This document shows positions 1 through 9,375 of a stretch of DNA of 64,000 bases, piece after piece (within the stretch, counting starts at the first letter, position 1; each line of letters begins with the position of its first letter). The stretch covers positions 1-64,000 of the forward strand of contig NZ_LMUF01000038.1 of NCBI RefSeq assembly GCF_009766085.1, given 5' to 3'. The position numbers and the translations under genes are program-made. The notes below the pieces were generated by a model. The model was not told the origin of the DNA. It ran no database searches and was given only the letters and a program-made list of their open reading frames with translations. Source of the stretch: Burkholderia sp. S171. GTDB taxonomy: Bacteria; Pseudomonadota; Gammaproteobacteria; Burkholderiales; Burkholderiaceae.

Positions 1-752
1 ACTTCACGCGCCTTCTGTCCGCTGCGCCCGGGCAGCACGAAGCTGATGTGGCCGAGCACCTTACTGGCGTGCACCGTCTCCCACAAACTTGCTTCGCCCT
101 TGAGCGCGCGATTGTGTTGCGAGCGCATCAGCCAGTCCGCCGGTTGACCCAGTTCCTGCGCACGCTGCATGAGCGCGGCGATGTCGCCTTCACGATCGGC
201 CACATACACCAGTCGCGCGTCAGGAAGGGCCCGTGCCTGTTCGGCCACGATCTCATAGCTTTCGATCCACCGCGCACTTTCCTTAACGCCGCCACGCCTG
301 CCGTTTGCATCGCGTGGTTCGCGCGCCCACATCCATGCGTTCATCACACCCAGCGGCTCCCGGTCCGGTGTCACCGCATAGGTCGCGTGAAGATACATGC
401 CTACCTGTGCTTCATAACAGAGCGGGCCAGCCCCTTCGATATCCTGACCGTTAAAGTTCAGCTCTGTCGTATCGGCAATGCACAGCACCACCGGCAACTG
501 CCCCATGCGTGCCGTGGTACGGTCCCAATGCGGCTGCATCATGTCGCGCCAGTCGATGTGCTCATTGCCCAGAAAGCGATATGCAGCGATCGTCTCTGAC
601 CAGCCTTCGCACGCGCCCGGAATGCTGGCCGTGGGCCGGCTGGCGAACCGTTTGAGCAGTTCCTTCGCGCGCCGGTCTCGCCGTGGATCACCCAAATCCA
701 GCGTCTCAAATTCCTCGTCCACCCATGCTCCTGCGTCGTCTCGGATCTTCAT
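1..752 (-). CDS. IS4-family Tn5-like transposase (3' part outside window)
   Basis: Translating the minus strand from the ATG at 752 gives an uninterrupted frame of about 250 residues to the window edge. It begins MKIRDDAGAWVDEEFETLDL and carries the Tn5-transposase hallmarks: an N-terminal DNA-binding segment with GDPRRDRRAKELL, the RPTASIPGACEGW and AAYRFLGNE motifs, the first catalytic Asp in CIADTTELNF and the second in YVADREGDI. The third catalytic residue (Glu of the YREK region) would lie beyond base 1. Tn5-like transposases are about 470 residues long, so roughly half is present. No frameshift is visible in the part seen. Confidence 0.85.
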   Translation of the reverse strand, partial: MKIRDDAGAWVDEEFETLDLGDPRRDRRAKELLKRFASRPTASIPGACEGWSETIAAYRFLGNEHIDWRDMMQPHWDRTTARMGQLPVVLCIADTTELNFNGQDIEGAGPLCYEAQVGMYLHATYAVTPDREPLGVMNAWMWAREPRDANGRRGGVKESARWIESYEIVAEQARALPDARLVYVADREGDIAALMQRAQELGQPADWLMRSQHNRALKGEASLWETVHASKVLGHISFVLPGRSGQKARE

Positions 753-843
753 GCTGAAAATCCGAGAGTAAACGCGAAATCCGCACAGTTAACAACCCCC
801 TTGTGGCTACTTTTTTACTCCACCATCGTTGCCGCAAGTGTCG

Positions 844-862
844 AGTTGTGTATAAAGAGATG
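844..862. repeat. IS50-like outer terminal repeat
   Basis: The 19 bases agttgtgtataaagagatg closely resemble the reverse complement of the 19-bp IS50 outer end (acttgtgtataagagtcag) and sit at the 5' side of the transposase gene, where an element end is expected. This places the IS boundary at about 862. Confidence 0.6.
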
Positions 863-1046
863 GGCTTAAGTGGGCAACGATTCGCATTTGGTGTAGAAAG
901 AACTTGAGACGAATGAACGGGGATCTAAGCCGCTGGAGCATGGGCGTTTGTACAGGTCCTCGTTAATCTGCAACTGACAAGTGCCGTGTTTTATCAGTCA
1001 CCAGCAGAAGGCTCATCCACTCAAACGTTCCGATGCACACAATCCC

Positions 1047-1820
1047 ATGCGATTAACTCACTTGCTTATTGGCGCGCTTCTGATGTCGTCAGGCTTCGCC
1101 TACGCCGAGGACCACGCATCGATTACGCTGCCATTCGAGACCCATGCTGCTTATTTTTCGAGGGAAGTAGCGTCGTCATCTGTGGTCGATCCACAGGTGT
1201 TCGTGCTCGACAAGAACGCCCCTGCAGAGCGTCATTGGCAGAACATCGAACATGTTGCCGGTGAGCGTAATGCGAATCCGGACGATGCGCCGGGCAGCGA
1301 TATTTACAATACGACGGGTTCGCCGCTGGGCATGACCCTGGGGGAATGGTTCCACGCTGGTGGCAACGTGAAATTGGAACCGCGCGTCGACGGACGGGAA
1401 GACGTCAAGGTGGCACTGCACGGGCTAAAGCCGGGCGGCCGTTTTAGCCTATTCGAAACCCACTTTGATCAAAAGCCTTTTGGATTTACGCCGCTTGACG
1501 GCAGCGGAACCGAGAACTATTTTTCAGCGGATGACCAGGGATTGGCAAGCGTCACACTGACCGCGCCGGAACAGATGACACACGCGAATGCTGTACTCGT
1601 TGTGTACCACTCTGATAACGTGACGCACGGGAAGGAGCGAGGGTCGCTTGGCGAGACTGCGCATCATCAATTGATCCGCGCGCTTGCCTTGAGCCAGGTG
1701 TGGGCAAGTGCTGCCCAGTGCGGCTGCGCGTGGGTGACTTTGCAGCCTGCCGGAATCTGCCATCCTGGCCGGCTGCATGGTTTCTTCTTCAACTGCCGAA
1801 ATACGTCGAACAAAAGCTGA
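1047..1820 (+). CDS. Secreted protein of unknown function, C-terminus frameshifted
   Basis: I chose the ATG at 1047 because it gives a clean signal peptide (MRLTHLLIGALLMSSGFAYA, then ED). The mature protein is closely similar to the protein at 27677-28321: shared blocks include LPFETHAAYFSREVA, HGLKPG, FTPLDG and NAVLVVYHSDN. The paralogue ends AHHELIARLP-stop. Here the reading frame runs on for 43 extra residues that overlap a convergent gene. One extra C at 1676/1677 explains it: removing it gives LIARLP and a TGA at 1690-1692, and a protein of exactly 214 residues, as in the paralogue. So this is either a decayed C-terminus or a sequencing error. No known domain is recognised; a secreted beta-rich periplasmic protein is a guess. 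Confidence 0.65.
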   Translation: MRLTHLLIGALLMSSGFAYAEDHASITLPFETHAAYFSREVASSSVVDPQVFVLDKNAPAERHWQNIEHVAGERNANPDDAPGSDIYNTTGSPLGMTLGEWFHAGGNVKLEPRVDGREDVKVALHGLKPGGRFSLFETHFDQKPFGFTPLDGSGTENYFSADDQGLASVTLTAPEQMTHANAVLVVYHSDNVTHGKERGSLGETAHHQLIRALALSQVWASAAQCGCAWVTLQPAGICHPGRLHGFFFNCRNTSNKS

Positions 1821-2130
1821 CACGGCCCACGCAAGAGCTGGCGATTGTGCGGCCTGCGCGCTGCCCTGAGTCGGAGCGGTTTTCGGAACCTCCCACGCTG
1901 CCTGTAGCCACAGTTGCAGATTCAGTACTCACTTTCGCTTCGGCTGCCTGAATATCAGCGGGGTAGTTTGTCTCATTGCCGGTCGACGGTGTATAACCGG
2001 CCTTTTCCAACTGAATCAGTTCTGCGCGGACCTGGGCGCGTGTGATCATGCTGCCGGATTGTTGTGCGAACCCGCTCAACGGGACGAGAAGGATACTGGC
2101 TGCGAGGACAACGGAAGTGAACGACTTCAT
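1789..2130 (-). CDS. DUF4148 domain secreted small protein
   Basis: A 113-residue protein with a signal peptide (MKSFTSVVLAASILLVPLSGFAQ) followed by the DUF4148 signature ITRAQVRAELIQLEKAGY and YPADIQAAEAKV, then a low-complexity tail ending STYFGS. This family is abundant in Burkholderia-group genomes; its role is unknown and it is presumed periplasmic. A strong ribosome site (aaggag, 5 bases before ATG) supports the start. Its 3' end overlaps the abnormal extension of the converging secreted-protein frame by 32 bases, which supports that extension being non-native. Confidence 0.88.
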   Translation of the reverse strand: MKSFTSVVLAASILLVPLSGFAQQSGSMITRAQVRAELIQLEKAGYTPSTGNETNYPADIQAAEAKVSTESATVATGSVGGSENRSDSGQRAGRTIASSCVGRVSFCSTYFGS

Positions 2131-2457
2131 GGCAACTCCTTAAGCGCGGTCGGCGCGATTGATTGCCGGGGTGAACCGGCGAGGCGGAGCACGACGTCAA
2201 AACGGCGAATGCCTGACACCTGGTTTTGCGATCCGTGTGTCGGCGTTTGCGTTTTGCCGTGCTGTAACCATCGTAGAGGGGCCATGAGGCCGATGCTATT
2301 CTCCGAACGTCTGGTGGCGCCCGGCTATTCGGTGAGGGACCTGATACCAAGGTCTGGGTAGGTGCCCCAAAGCTTTCGTGCCCGGGCATGTTGACAGGGA
2401 CGCGTCATGCCAGAGTTCTTGCATGTTTTCAGTCTACGAACAGGCGCCCACTTGCCG
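2131..2457. other. Intergenic, no gene supported
   Basis: 327 bases between two divergently placed minus-strand genes. It should hold the promoter of the DUF4148 gene. Short frames here lack ribosome sites and recognisable domains. Confidence 0.5.
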
Positions 2458-5400
2458 TTACGAGTCGCTGCTCGCTTTCACGGGACCCGCGGCCGGGAGG
2501 GTGAAACTGAAGACGGTCCCGAACGGCTCGCTTGTTTCGACCGATAGCTGTCCGTGGTGCGCCTCGATGATCGAGTTGCTGATAGAGAGCCCCATGCCCA
2601 TGCCGGACGCCTTGGTGGTCACGAACGGCTCGAATATTCGATGTGCCACTTCCGCGTCAAGGCCGGGACCGGTGTCCGTCACGCTGACGCGTATGCGCTT
2701 GTCGTTCATTGCTGCGCAGGACAACTTCAGCAGACGTTGTCGATCGTTGATCGTCGCCATGGCTTCAGTTGCATTGACCACCAAGTTCAGCACGACCTGC
2801 TGTACCTGAACGCGGTCGCCTTTGACAAGCAAATCGGTCTCAGACTGGTTGATCACATCCACGTCGTGGTCTTGTATCTGGCCGCGCAACATGGCAAGGA
2901 CTTCGAACACAGCCGTGCTGAGATCGAAGACGGCAATGACCGGTTCGGATTGCTTGGCCATCGCTCGCAGGCCCTGGATCACCTTGGACGCGCGGATACT
3001 GTCGGCGACCACATTGCTGATCATGTCCTTCGCTTCGGCAATGTTAGGGGCGTCACGGTTAAGCCAGCGCAATGCGGCGCCCGAAGATGTTTGGATCGCC
3101 ATCAATGGCTGGCTGACTTCATGGACGATTGATGCGACCAGCTCTCCCATGGTGGTGAGCCGCGTCACCCGGGCGAGATTCGCCAACGCATCTCTAAGTG
3201 CCTCTTCAGCCTCGGCTCTCGCGCGGTTTTGTTCAATCAGGTCCTCGTAGAGACGCGCATTTTCAAGCGAGATCGCGGCTTGTCCTCCCAGCAGGGTGAG
3301 TACGGCGATCTTGTCCGCGGTGAACGCGCCAACAGCCAGGTCGTTCTCCATGTAAAGCACGCCGACCAGTTTTGTCTGTTTGATCAGCGGCGTGCAAACG
3401 ATGGAACGCGAGCGATTGCGCCTGACGTATTCATCGCGGACAAATGGGCCGCTTTCGAACGCGTTATCAAGGACAATATGCCTGCCTGTGCGCACGACAG
3501 CGTGCACCACGGAGACCGCCAAATCCGCCGGCGACATTTCCGACGTGGCCATCCTGACGTCAATGCCCTCCGGCCGGACATGAGCTTCGGCTTCTATTCT
3601 CAGCGACGTCCCATGCGAGAGTGCCAGAATGCAGCGCTGGGCCCCGGCGTGCTGCACGACTGTCGTCACTAGCGTTTCGATCAAATTGATCAGGACGATT
3701 TCACTTGCAAGCGCGCCGGACGCCTTGATGATTGCCGCAATATCGAGTTGCTGATATGAAAATTCATCAGCATGCCTTAGTGCAGCTGGAGTTTGCGTTT
3801 CACGCAGCAGTCCATGGCGGTTGTTCAGGTCGTCGACCTTGGCGCGGGCTCCCCACTGCGCATACGCATTGCGCGCGGCGCGCAGGTGCGTGCGGGCGTT
3901 CTGTTCAAGACCGAGATCGGCACAAAATGCCGCCGCCAGTTCGTTGGCGAGCGCTTCAACCTGGAGGAACCGGTTGGATTCGGCGTGTTGAATGGCTTCG
4001 TCAAAATACTGCCGCGCGAGCGTGAAGTTGCCATCGAGTTGCGCGATCAGCGCACCCACCAGCGCGTGACGGCCGGCGAAGTTGGCCGGACACGATTCAG
4101 CCAGCACTGATAGTTCCGAGAAGTGATCATTCAAGCTCGCGGCGTGAGCAGTTCCCGTTTCGGAGCCGGTGTCCGCGGCGGCGCAGGCGGCTGCGCGGTT
4201 CAGTGCGCTGTAGAAGTGAAAGTCGATGACTTCAAGAATGCTCTTCGATGCACGCAGCGACAGCGTGCACATCTGCTCGGCCTCCAGCGCCACGGCAATC
4301 TCACCGAAAATACAAGCAGCCTGGAGTCTGTAACTCCATTGCGAGAACGCGACGCTGGTGGTGTTATGCGGCGACACGCTGATCAGGTCGCTGTTGAACG
4401 CGCCTGCCGACACGGTACCGTCGTCGTCAAGCTTGATTCCTGTTTCGCGCAACGCATTGACCAGATCGAGTTGCGTGCCCAACACATTCAGGTAGAGCGC
4501 AAACTTGGAAGCACGCGCAATGGCGACGCCTTTTTCGGCCTCGCGGTAAACATCTTCGAGCGGCGCACCGGCGAGCATCAGGAGACTTGAAACATTCCTG
4601 GCGCTGGATACGTCGAAGACCAGATTGCCGATTTCCGCCGATATTTTATAGGCCCGCTCAGCGTACGGCGCGCCTTCTCCCAGCGGCCGGAACCAGGGAA
4701 TGACCAAGGTGCCGAAGCGCATGTATATGCGTGATGCATAGCGCGATGGACCGCAGCGGTCGACCAGTTGCACGGCGAGTTTGCCGAACTCGTATCCTTT
4801 GCAATAGTCGTGGTAACGCACGCCAAACACGAAATTCAGGAATACGAATCCAAACGCGGAAGAATCGCAGAGACCGTGTTCCACGCTCAAGTTGCCGACG
4901 TGGAGCAGGATCATGTCGACCAGGTTGGCATCGATGAAAAGCGCCGGCGGAATTAAGTCTGCCAGCACGTCGATCGCGCTATGCCATAGCGGGTCGCTGA
5001 TCATGGGGATTGCGCCCAGGTCTGCAATCGAGCGTTCGCCGATACGCTCCAAAAAACGCGCGAAAGACTGGTCCACCTGCGCGTCGGTCGGCTTGAATTC
5101 CAACTCAAGTCCCAGTCGATGCAGGAAGTCGAGCCCGGCCTCGATCCCCAGGTCTGGCCGGTTCTGTGCGGTGTGTAGACCCGTTGCCAGACGGGTCATC
5201 TCGGCTCTGAGCGGCATGCTGATGTCAAGTGCCGCCAATGCGGCGAGGCGCTGCTTGGCAGGCTCCAGCTTGCCAATGAGGCATTCGCAATCGGCGCGCC
5301 AGAATTCGATCCACTGTATTGCGTCGCCGTCCGGTTCGGTACGCAGGAACTCTGCTGCCGCGACGAGGTACGTCAATGCCGAAGCGTAGGCGGTCGCGTT

Positions 5401-7602
5401 CTTCGCGCGTTTAGCCGCAACGACATTCAGGCTCGCGAATCGCCGTCGTTCAGGTTCGGAGCTCACGGCGTCACTACCCAGATCGATCTGGCTGACGATC
5501 TCGTAGATATCCTCGCACGTGTCATCGTCCACGATGCGAGCGACCATGCGCCGCCCGATATCGAGGTGCATGGCGACGCGTTCGGCATGGTCCATGGAAC
5601 CGTAGGCGGCCTCGCGAAACCGGTCGTGGCGAAATTGGTATGCGTCCCCATTGCGATAGACGAGGTCGGACGCCGACGCTTCGCCAAACGCGGCATCAAG
5701 CTGCGTCGGCGAGCAATCCATCGCCTTTGCCAATGCCGGGACTGCGGCTACGCTGCCGAGGCAGGAGAAATGCCGCAGCGCATCTTGCGTGGCAGGATTG
5801 AGGCGATCGAAGCGACGCAACATCAGGTCGACCACATTGTCCGTATACGCCTTCGCTCGAATCCGGTCGATGTCGCGCACCTGCAGCGTCGACTGGTGCT
5901 CGAATTCGATCAACCCCTCTTGGGCGAGTTCGATCGCAAATTGCGTGACAAAAAACGGATTGCCGCCGGTCTTCGTCTTGACCAGATCGACGACCGGACC
6001 CGCCTGTTCAAGCGAACATCCAAGCGTGCTGGCTACGAGCAGCGCGGTGTCGTCTCTGTTGAGCGGGGAGAGTTGAAGACGACTACAGGCCGGGCCTTGC
6101 GTGAGTTGCAGCAACGGATGGTCTGAGCGGACTTCGTTGCTGCGATACGCGCCGATCAGCATCAAGTAGGGCGCGTCGGCTAGGTTGTTCAAATATGCGA
6201 ACGCGCTGATCGTGCCTTCGTCGGCCCAGTGAAGATCATCGAAAAAAAGTATTAGCGGGCACTCTGGCGTGCAGAACGCCTTGATCAGATCTGCTGCGGC
6301 TTTGAGGAATTGAGCGCGATCTACGGGAAGCCCTGCATCCTCCGTGGAGAGCTGGTTACCCAGAACGAGTTTCAGGTCAGGGACCATGGTCCACAGCGCT
6401 CTGGCCTTGTTTCCAAGCGCGTCGAGCAGACGGCGCTGTGACGCGAAAAATGTTTCTTCATCCTGTCCAAGAATCGGGCGGACCAGTTGCTCGATAATCT
6501 GGAGCAGTGCCGTGTAAGGCGTTGCACTGTTGACCTGCTCGCAGGTGCCCACCGCGAAAAGGTGCGGCGACGTAACACGCTGACTGATCCACTGATTCAC
6601 AAGGGAAGACTTACCTGCGCCCGAATAGCCGCACACCAGGATCATCTCTGCCGGCTTACCCGCGGCGCAGCGCTCAAATGCAGCGTGCAGCACCTTCGTC
6701 TCGTCCTCGCGTCCATACAACCGCGGCGAGACCCGCTGACGCCCGGGGAGCGCGGGCATGTCCAGTGGAAACAGCGCAACCCGGTCACCGGCGGGCCGGG
6801 CTGCCGAACACCGCTCGAGATCCGCAACAAGACTTGCAGCAGACTGGTATCGCTCCTCCGGATCTTTCGCGAGCAGCTTCATCACGATCATTTCGACCTG
6901 CCGCGGAATCCCGCGCACCAGCTCGGACGGCAAAGCAGGGGAGCGCGCGAGATGCGCATGGACGAGAGCCAAACGGTCGCTGCCACTGATGGGCAGCGAG
7001 TGCGTCAACATTTCGTAGAACGTACAGCCGAGCGAGTACAGATCCGCGCGCTTGTCGACGGGACAGTTCATCTGGCCGCAGAGCTCCGGGGCCATATATT
7101 CCAGCGTGCCGTAGTTCGAATGGTGCAGGGCGCCCTGACGATGTTCCGGGGTGTCGCGAAACGCACAACCAAAACCCGTCAGGCGCACGCTGCTGTCTTC
7201 GCGTATTTCGAGGATATTGTCAGGATTGAGGTCGCAGTGAACGATCCCGCGCTCATGCACCGCGTTCAGCGCCTTTCCGATCCCAATCGCAAGCGGAAAG
7301 AAGCGGTCCATTGACATGGGTACATCGCATAACTTGCGCAACAAGTCCCCGCCTGGATCATCCAGCATGAGCAACGGCTGACCGTTGTAGTGCAGAAGCG
7401 CAGTTGGGCGAAGCACCCACTGCGTTGGCAATTCCGCGCGAAGTTCATATTCGTGATGCAGCCGGCGGGACGCCTCGCTGTCGGTATTTAATTCGTCCAG
7501 CTTTACGAACAGAGCGGGTTCCGAATTTGTGCAAGTGCCTCGATACAGCTTGAGTTTCGACGATCTCAGCAATACGAGGGAGTAGTCTGACAGGTCTGTC
7601 AT
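2458..7602 (-). CDS. Hybrid Ser/Thr kinase - AAA ATPase - GAF - sensor histidine kinase
   Basis: A 1714-residue signalling protein. Residues about 1-270 form a protein-kinase fold (FVKLDE lysine, catalytic-loop VHCDLNPDNIL, APE in EYMAPEL) in which the metal-binding DFG is GFG (LTGFGCAF). About 290-600 is a STAND/AAA ATPase region with Walker A CGYSGAGKSSL and a Walker B-like ILFFDDLHWAD. A long helical repeat region follows to about 1250, then a GAF domain (about 1270-1440). The C-terminus is a histidine kinase with H-box SIVHEVSQPL, N-box VNATEAM, and G-boxes DTGPGLD and GMGMGLSIS. It has no membrane segments, so it is probably cytosolic. It lies 116 bp downstream of the FixJ-type regulator in the same direction, so the two likely form a two-component pair. 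The input signal cannot be told from sequence. Confidence 0.93.
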   Translation of the reverse strand: MTDLSDYSLVLLRSSKLKLYRGTCTNSEPALFVKLDELNTDSEASRRLHHEYELRAELPTQWVLRPTALLHYNGQPLLMLDDPGGDLLRKLCDVPMSMDRFFPLAIGIGKALNAVHERGIVHCDLNPDNILEIREDSSVRLTGFGCAFRDTPEHRQGALHHSNYGTLEYMAPELCGQMNCPVDKRADLYSLGCTFYEMLTHSLPISGSDRLALVHAHLARSPALPSELVRGIPRQVEMIVMKLLAKDPEERYQSAASLVADLERCSAARPAGDRVALFPLDMPALPGRQRVSPRLYGREDETKVLHAAFERCAAGKPAEMILVCGYSGAGKSSLVNQWISQRVTSPHLFAVGTCEQVNSATPYTALLQIIEQLVRPILGQDEETFFASQRRLLDALGNKARALWTMVPDLKLVLGNQLSTEDAGLPVDRAQFLKAAADLIKAFCTPECPLILFFDDLHWADEGTISAFAYLNNLADAPYLMLIGAYRSNEVRSDHPLLQLTQGPACSRLQLSPLNRDDTALLVASTLGCSLEQAGPVVDLVKTKTGGNPFFVTQFAIELAQEGLIEFEHQSTLQVRDIDRIRAKAYTDNVVDLMLRRFDRLNPATQDALRHFSCLGSVAAVPALAKAMDCSPTQLDAAFGEASASDLVYRNGDAYQFRHDRFREAAYGSMDHAERVAMHLDIGRRMVARIVDDDTCEDIYEIVSQIDLGSDAVSSEPERRRFASLNVVAAKRAKNATAYASALTYLVAAAEFLRTEPDGDAIQWIEFWRADCECLIGKLEPAKQRLAALAALDISMPLRAEMTRLATGLHTAQNRPDLGIEAGLDFLHRLGLELEFKPTDAQVDQSFARFLERIGERSIADLGAIPMISDPLWHSAIDVLADLIPPALFIDANLVDMILLHVGNLSVEHGLCDSSAFGFVFLNFVFGVRYHDYCKGYEFGKLAVQLVDRCGPSRYASRIYMRFGTLVIPWFRPLGEGAPYAERAYKISAEIGNLVFDVSSARNVSSLLMLAGAPLEDVYREAEKGVAIARASKFALYLNVLGTQLDLVNALRETGIKLDDDGTVSAGAFNSDLISVSPHNTTSVAFSQWSYRLQAACIFGEIAVALEAEQMCTLSLRASKSILEVIDFHFYSALNRAAACAAADTGSETGTAHAASLNDHFSELSVLAESCPANFAGRHALVGALIAQLDGNFTLARQYFDEAIQHAESNRFLQVEALANELAAAFCADLGLEQNARTHLRAARNAYAQWGARAKVDDLNNRHGLLRETQTPAALRHADEFSYQQLDIAAIIKASGALASEIVLINLIETLVTTVVQHAGAQRCILALSHGTSLRIEAEAHVRPEGIDVRMATSEMSPADLAVSVVHAVVRTGRHIVLDNAFESGPFVRDEYVRRNRSRSIVCTPLIKQTKLVGVLYMENDLAVGAFTADKIAVLTLLGGQAAISLENARLYEDLIEQNRARAEAEEALRDALANLARVTRLTTMGELVASIVHEVSQPLMAIQTSSGAALRWLNRDAPNIAEAKDMISNVVADSIRASKVIQGLRAMAKQSEPVIAVFDLSTAVFEVLAMLRGQIQDHDVDVINQSETDLLVKGDRVQVQQVVLNLVVNATEAMATINDRQRLLKLSCAAMNDKRIRVSVTDTGPGLDAEVAHRIFEPFVTTKASGMGMGLSISNSIIEAHHGQLSVETSEPFGTVFSFTLPAAGPVKASSDS

Positions 7603-7718
7603 GGTGGCCGTGACACGCGTATTGGTTGTTTTGACCGGCGTTGTCTGTGCCCGCGCTTATTGCTAAGCCATGCTGACTATTCCGGCTTACTGCATTGTTC
7701 TGTGTTATGACCTAAGCG

Positions 7719-8384
7719 TTATTGCGTGCGCAGAGGCTCAACTCCCAGGGACTGTGTTTTGCGGATCAGATCGGCCACCGAACGGGCCGCCATCTTTTTC
7801 ATGGCCTGGCCACGGTGCATCTTCACCGTCACTTCCGAAATGCTCATCTCAGAAGCAATCTGTTTATTAAGAAGACCGGCCAGAACGAAGCCCACTACCT
7901 CGCGCTCGCGAGGAGTGAGTGATTCGTAGGACATGCGCAGTGATGAAATCGAGTGCGCTGCTTGCAATCTCTTTCGGTCCTTTGCCAGTGCATGGTCAAC
8001 CGCATCCAGCAAATCCTGGTCTCGAAATGGTTTTGAAAGGAAGTCCTGGGCGCCGGCCTTCATCGCTTTTACCGTCATGGCAATATCACCGTGACCGGTA
8101 ATGAATACCACCGGCATGTACAGGTTGCTGCGTGTCATTGAATCCTGAAACTCAAGACCGTTCTCACCGCGCAGACGCACGTCAAGGATCAGGCAGCTGG
8201 GACCCGCAGGCTTCGTGCGGGCCAGGAATTCCTGCGATGACGCAAACGTTTCGACTGCGAGATCCACCGACCGCAGCAAGCCGCTGAGCGCCCGCCGCGC
8301 CGATTCGTCGTCGTCAATAACATAGACGATTGCAGCAGGTTCATGCGCAGCGGTTTTGCTCGAGCCTGATTGTTGTGTATTCAT
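7719..8384 (-). CDS. FixJ/NarL-type response regulator
   Basis: 221 residues from the ATG at 8384, which has a good ribosome site (aaggagcggtcag before ATG); a longer frame from 8432 lacks this. The N-terminal receiver domain has the acidic pair in YVIDDDE, the phosphoacceptor Asp68 in CLILDVRL, a Thr in FITGHGD and Lys in LSKPF. The C-terminal LuxR-type helix-turn-helix contains LTPREREV and NKQIASEMSISEVTVKMHR. It lies directly upstream of the hybrid histidine kinase in the same orientation and is its likely partner. A bipartite repeat upstream on the other strand (8728-8790) is a candidate target, by inference only. Confidence 0.93.
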   Translation of the reverse strand: MNTQQSGSSKTAAHEPAAIVYVIDDDESARRALSGLLRSVDLAVETFASSQEFLARTKPAGPSCLILDVRLRGENGLEFQDSMTRSNLYMPVVFITGHGDIAMTVKAMKAGAQDFLSKPFRDQDLLDAVDHALAKDRKRLQAAHSISSLRMSYESLTPREREVVGFVLAGLLNKQIASEMSISEVTVKMHRGQAMKKMAARSVADLIRKTQSLGVEPLRTQ

Positions 8385-9045
8385 CTGACCGCTCCTTGGT
8401 CCGAGAGGGTGCGCTCGGGCCGACCGTCTCACGCGCGGTTTGCGTGAATCGGTTCAACCCGCAAAAACAGTTTGCGTGATGTCCAAAGGTGAACGGGTCG
8501 TGCTCTGGGATTCTTAGCCGCTGCAGCAAGCCCCACTTGGTCATGGTGTCCGCCTCGACATGAATTTGCGAGCGCTCCGCGATCAGCTGATACTTTTAAA
8601 CTAAGGTGGCTGCTACCAGCACAATTGTACGATATAAAAAGTTCAGTCGGTCTACAAGCTTGCCGCTTGCGTACAGTTGTTATGAGAATCGCTTGCAGCT
8701 CCATCACCATCACTTCCCGGGAGCTATACATAGGTGTGGCACCACCATCCTCGCATCGGGTATAGGGCATCTGTTGGTCTAATGGGCGAACCGTTTGTCT
8801 CGACGTATCGTTGTCTCGCGGTACACAGTGCGCTCTTCAGCAGGTAGTCGTGAATGTTTGTCGTTTCACGAGACGGTGCATGGAGCGTGTTTTTTTAGTC
8901 GTAGCAGCGCTGACCTCGAGTTCACTTCATGAGACCCGGCCCACGTTTTCCGATGCAGCAAGCCACATCCAATTACGACGACCGCTTCACGATCATGGAC
9001 TACGTCCCGCGCTCAGCCGCCCTTGCCGCCGGTCAGGAGCAAGCA
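8385..9045. other. Divergent intergenic region between response regulator and small membrane protein
   Basis: About 660 bases that must hold the promoter of the response-regulator/kinase pair and of the plus-strand membrane gene. It contains one copy of the three-copy bipartite element (8728-8790). Short frames across it have no recognisable product. Confidence 0.5.
8728..8790 (+). promoter_or_regulatory. Bipartite element, copy 1
   Basis: Left half acataggtgtggc at 8728, right half ttggtctaatgggc at 8774, with starts 46 bases apart. The same order and spacing recur at 11674 and 30520 with closer similarity to each other. This copy matches the left half of copy 2 at 9 of 13 positions and differs by two bases in the TTGGTCGAATAG core. 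It faces the small membrane protein gene. Confidence 0.45.
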
Positions 9046-9375
9046 ATGTTCACGTTAGCGTTTCTGGCATGTGGTGTATCCCTGCTGACGGCGCCTCTCG
9101 AACTCACTTTCTCGCCCGGTTACGCACCCCTCGTGATCGCGCTGCTGAGCAAATGCGTTTTCGTGTTGCTCGGCATTGTCATGATTAATTGCGGCCGTCC
9201 GGCGCATTTGCTCTTTGCCTTCTCGTGCTGCATTGGCGTTCTGTTCTCTTGTATTCGCGTATTTGGCGGAGCTGGACTACTTGGCCCTGAGATTGCGGTG
9301 CTATGCATTGACACAATGATCAAACTGACGTACGCCATCGCATTCGGTCGTGCGTCCTTCGGCCATTCGTACTAA
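9046..9375 (+). CDS. Small hydrophobic membrane protein, unknown function
   Basis: 109 residues from the ATG at 9046, chosen because an AGGAG lies six bases upstream; the frame is open from 8929 (148 residues) and that start cannot be excluded. Hydrophobic stretches FTLAFLACGVSLLTA, VIALLSKCVFVLLGIVMI, LLFAFSCCIGVLFS and a fourth near IAVLCIDTMIKLTYAIAF suggest four membrane helices, with several Cys residues inside them. It is not recognised as a known family. It lies downstream of bipartite element copy 1 and divergent from the response regulator, which hints at shared control. Confidence 0.55.
   Translation: MFTLAFLACGVSLLTAPLELTFSPGYAPLVIALLSKCVFVLLGIVMINCGRPAHLLFAFSCCIGVLFSCIRVFGGAGLLGPEIAVLCIDTMIKLTYAIAFGRASFGHSY

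Larger units (their letters stand above)
1..862 (-). mobile_element. IS4-family (Tn5/IS50-like) insertion sequence, cut by the window edge
   Basis: The element holds a Tn5-like transposase gene reading leftwards and ends at the right in a sequence that matches the IS50 outer end in mirror orientation (844-862). The left part lies outside the window, so neither a target duplication nor completeness can be judged. The non-coding part 753-843 separates the transposase start from the terminus. Confidence 0.75.

Noticed and set aside
8429-8770. Minus-strand frame upstream of the response regulator
   Set aside because: No ribosome site and no domain; it overlaps the region expected to hold promoters and a bipartite element.
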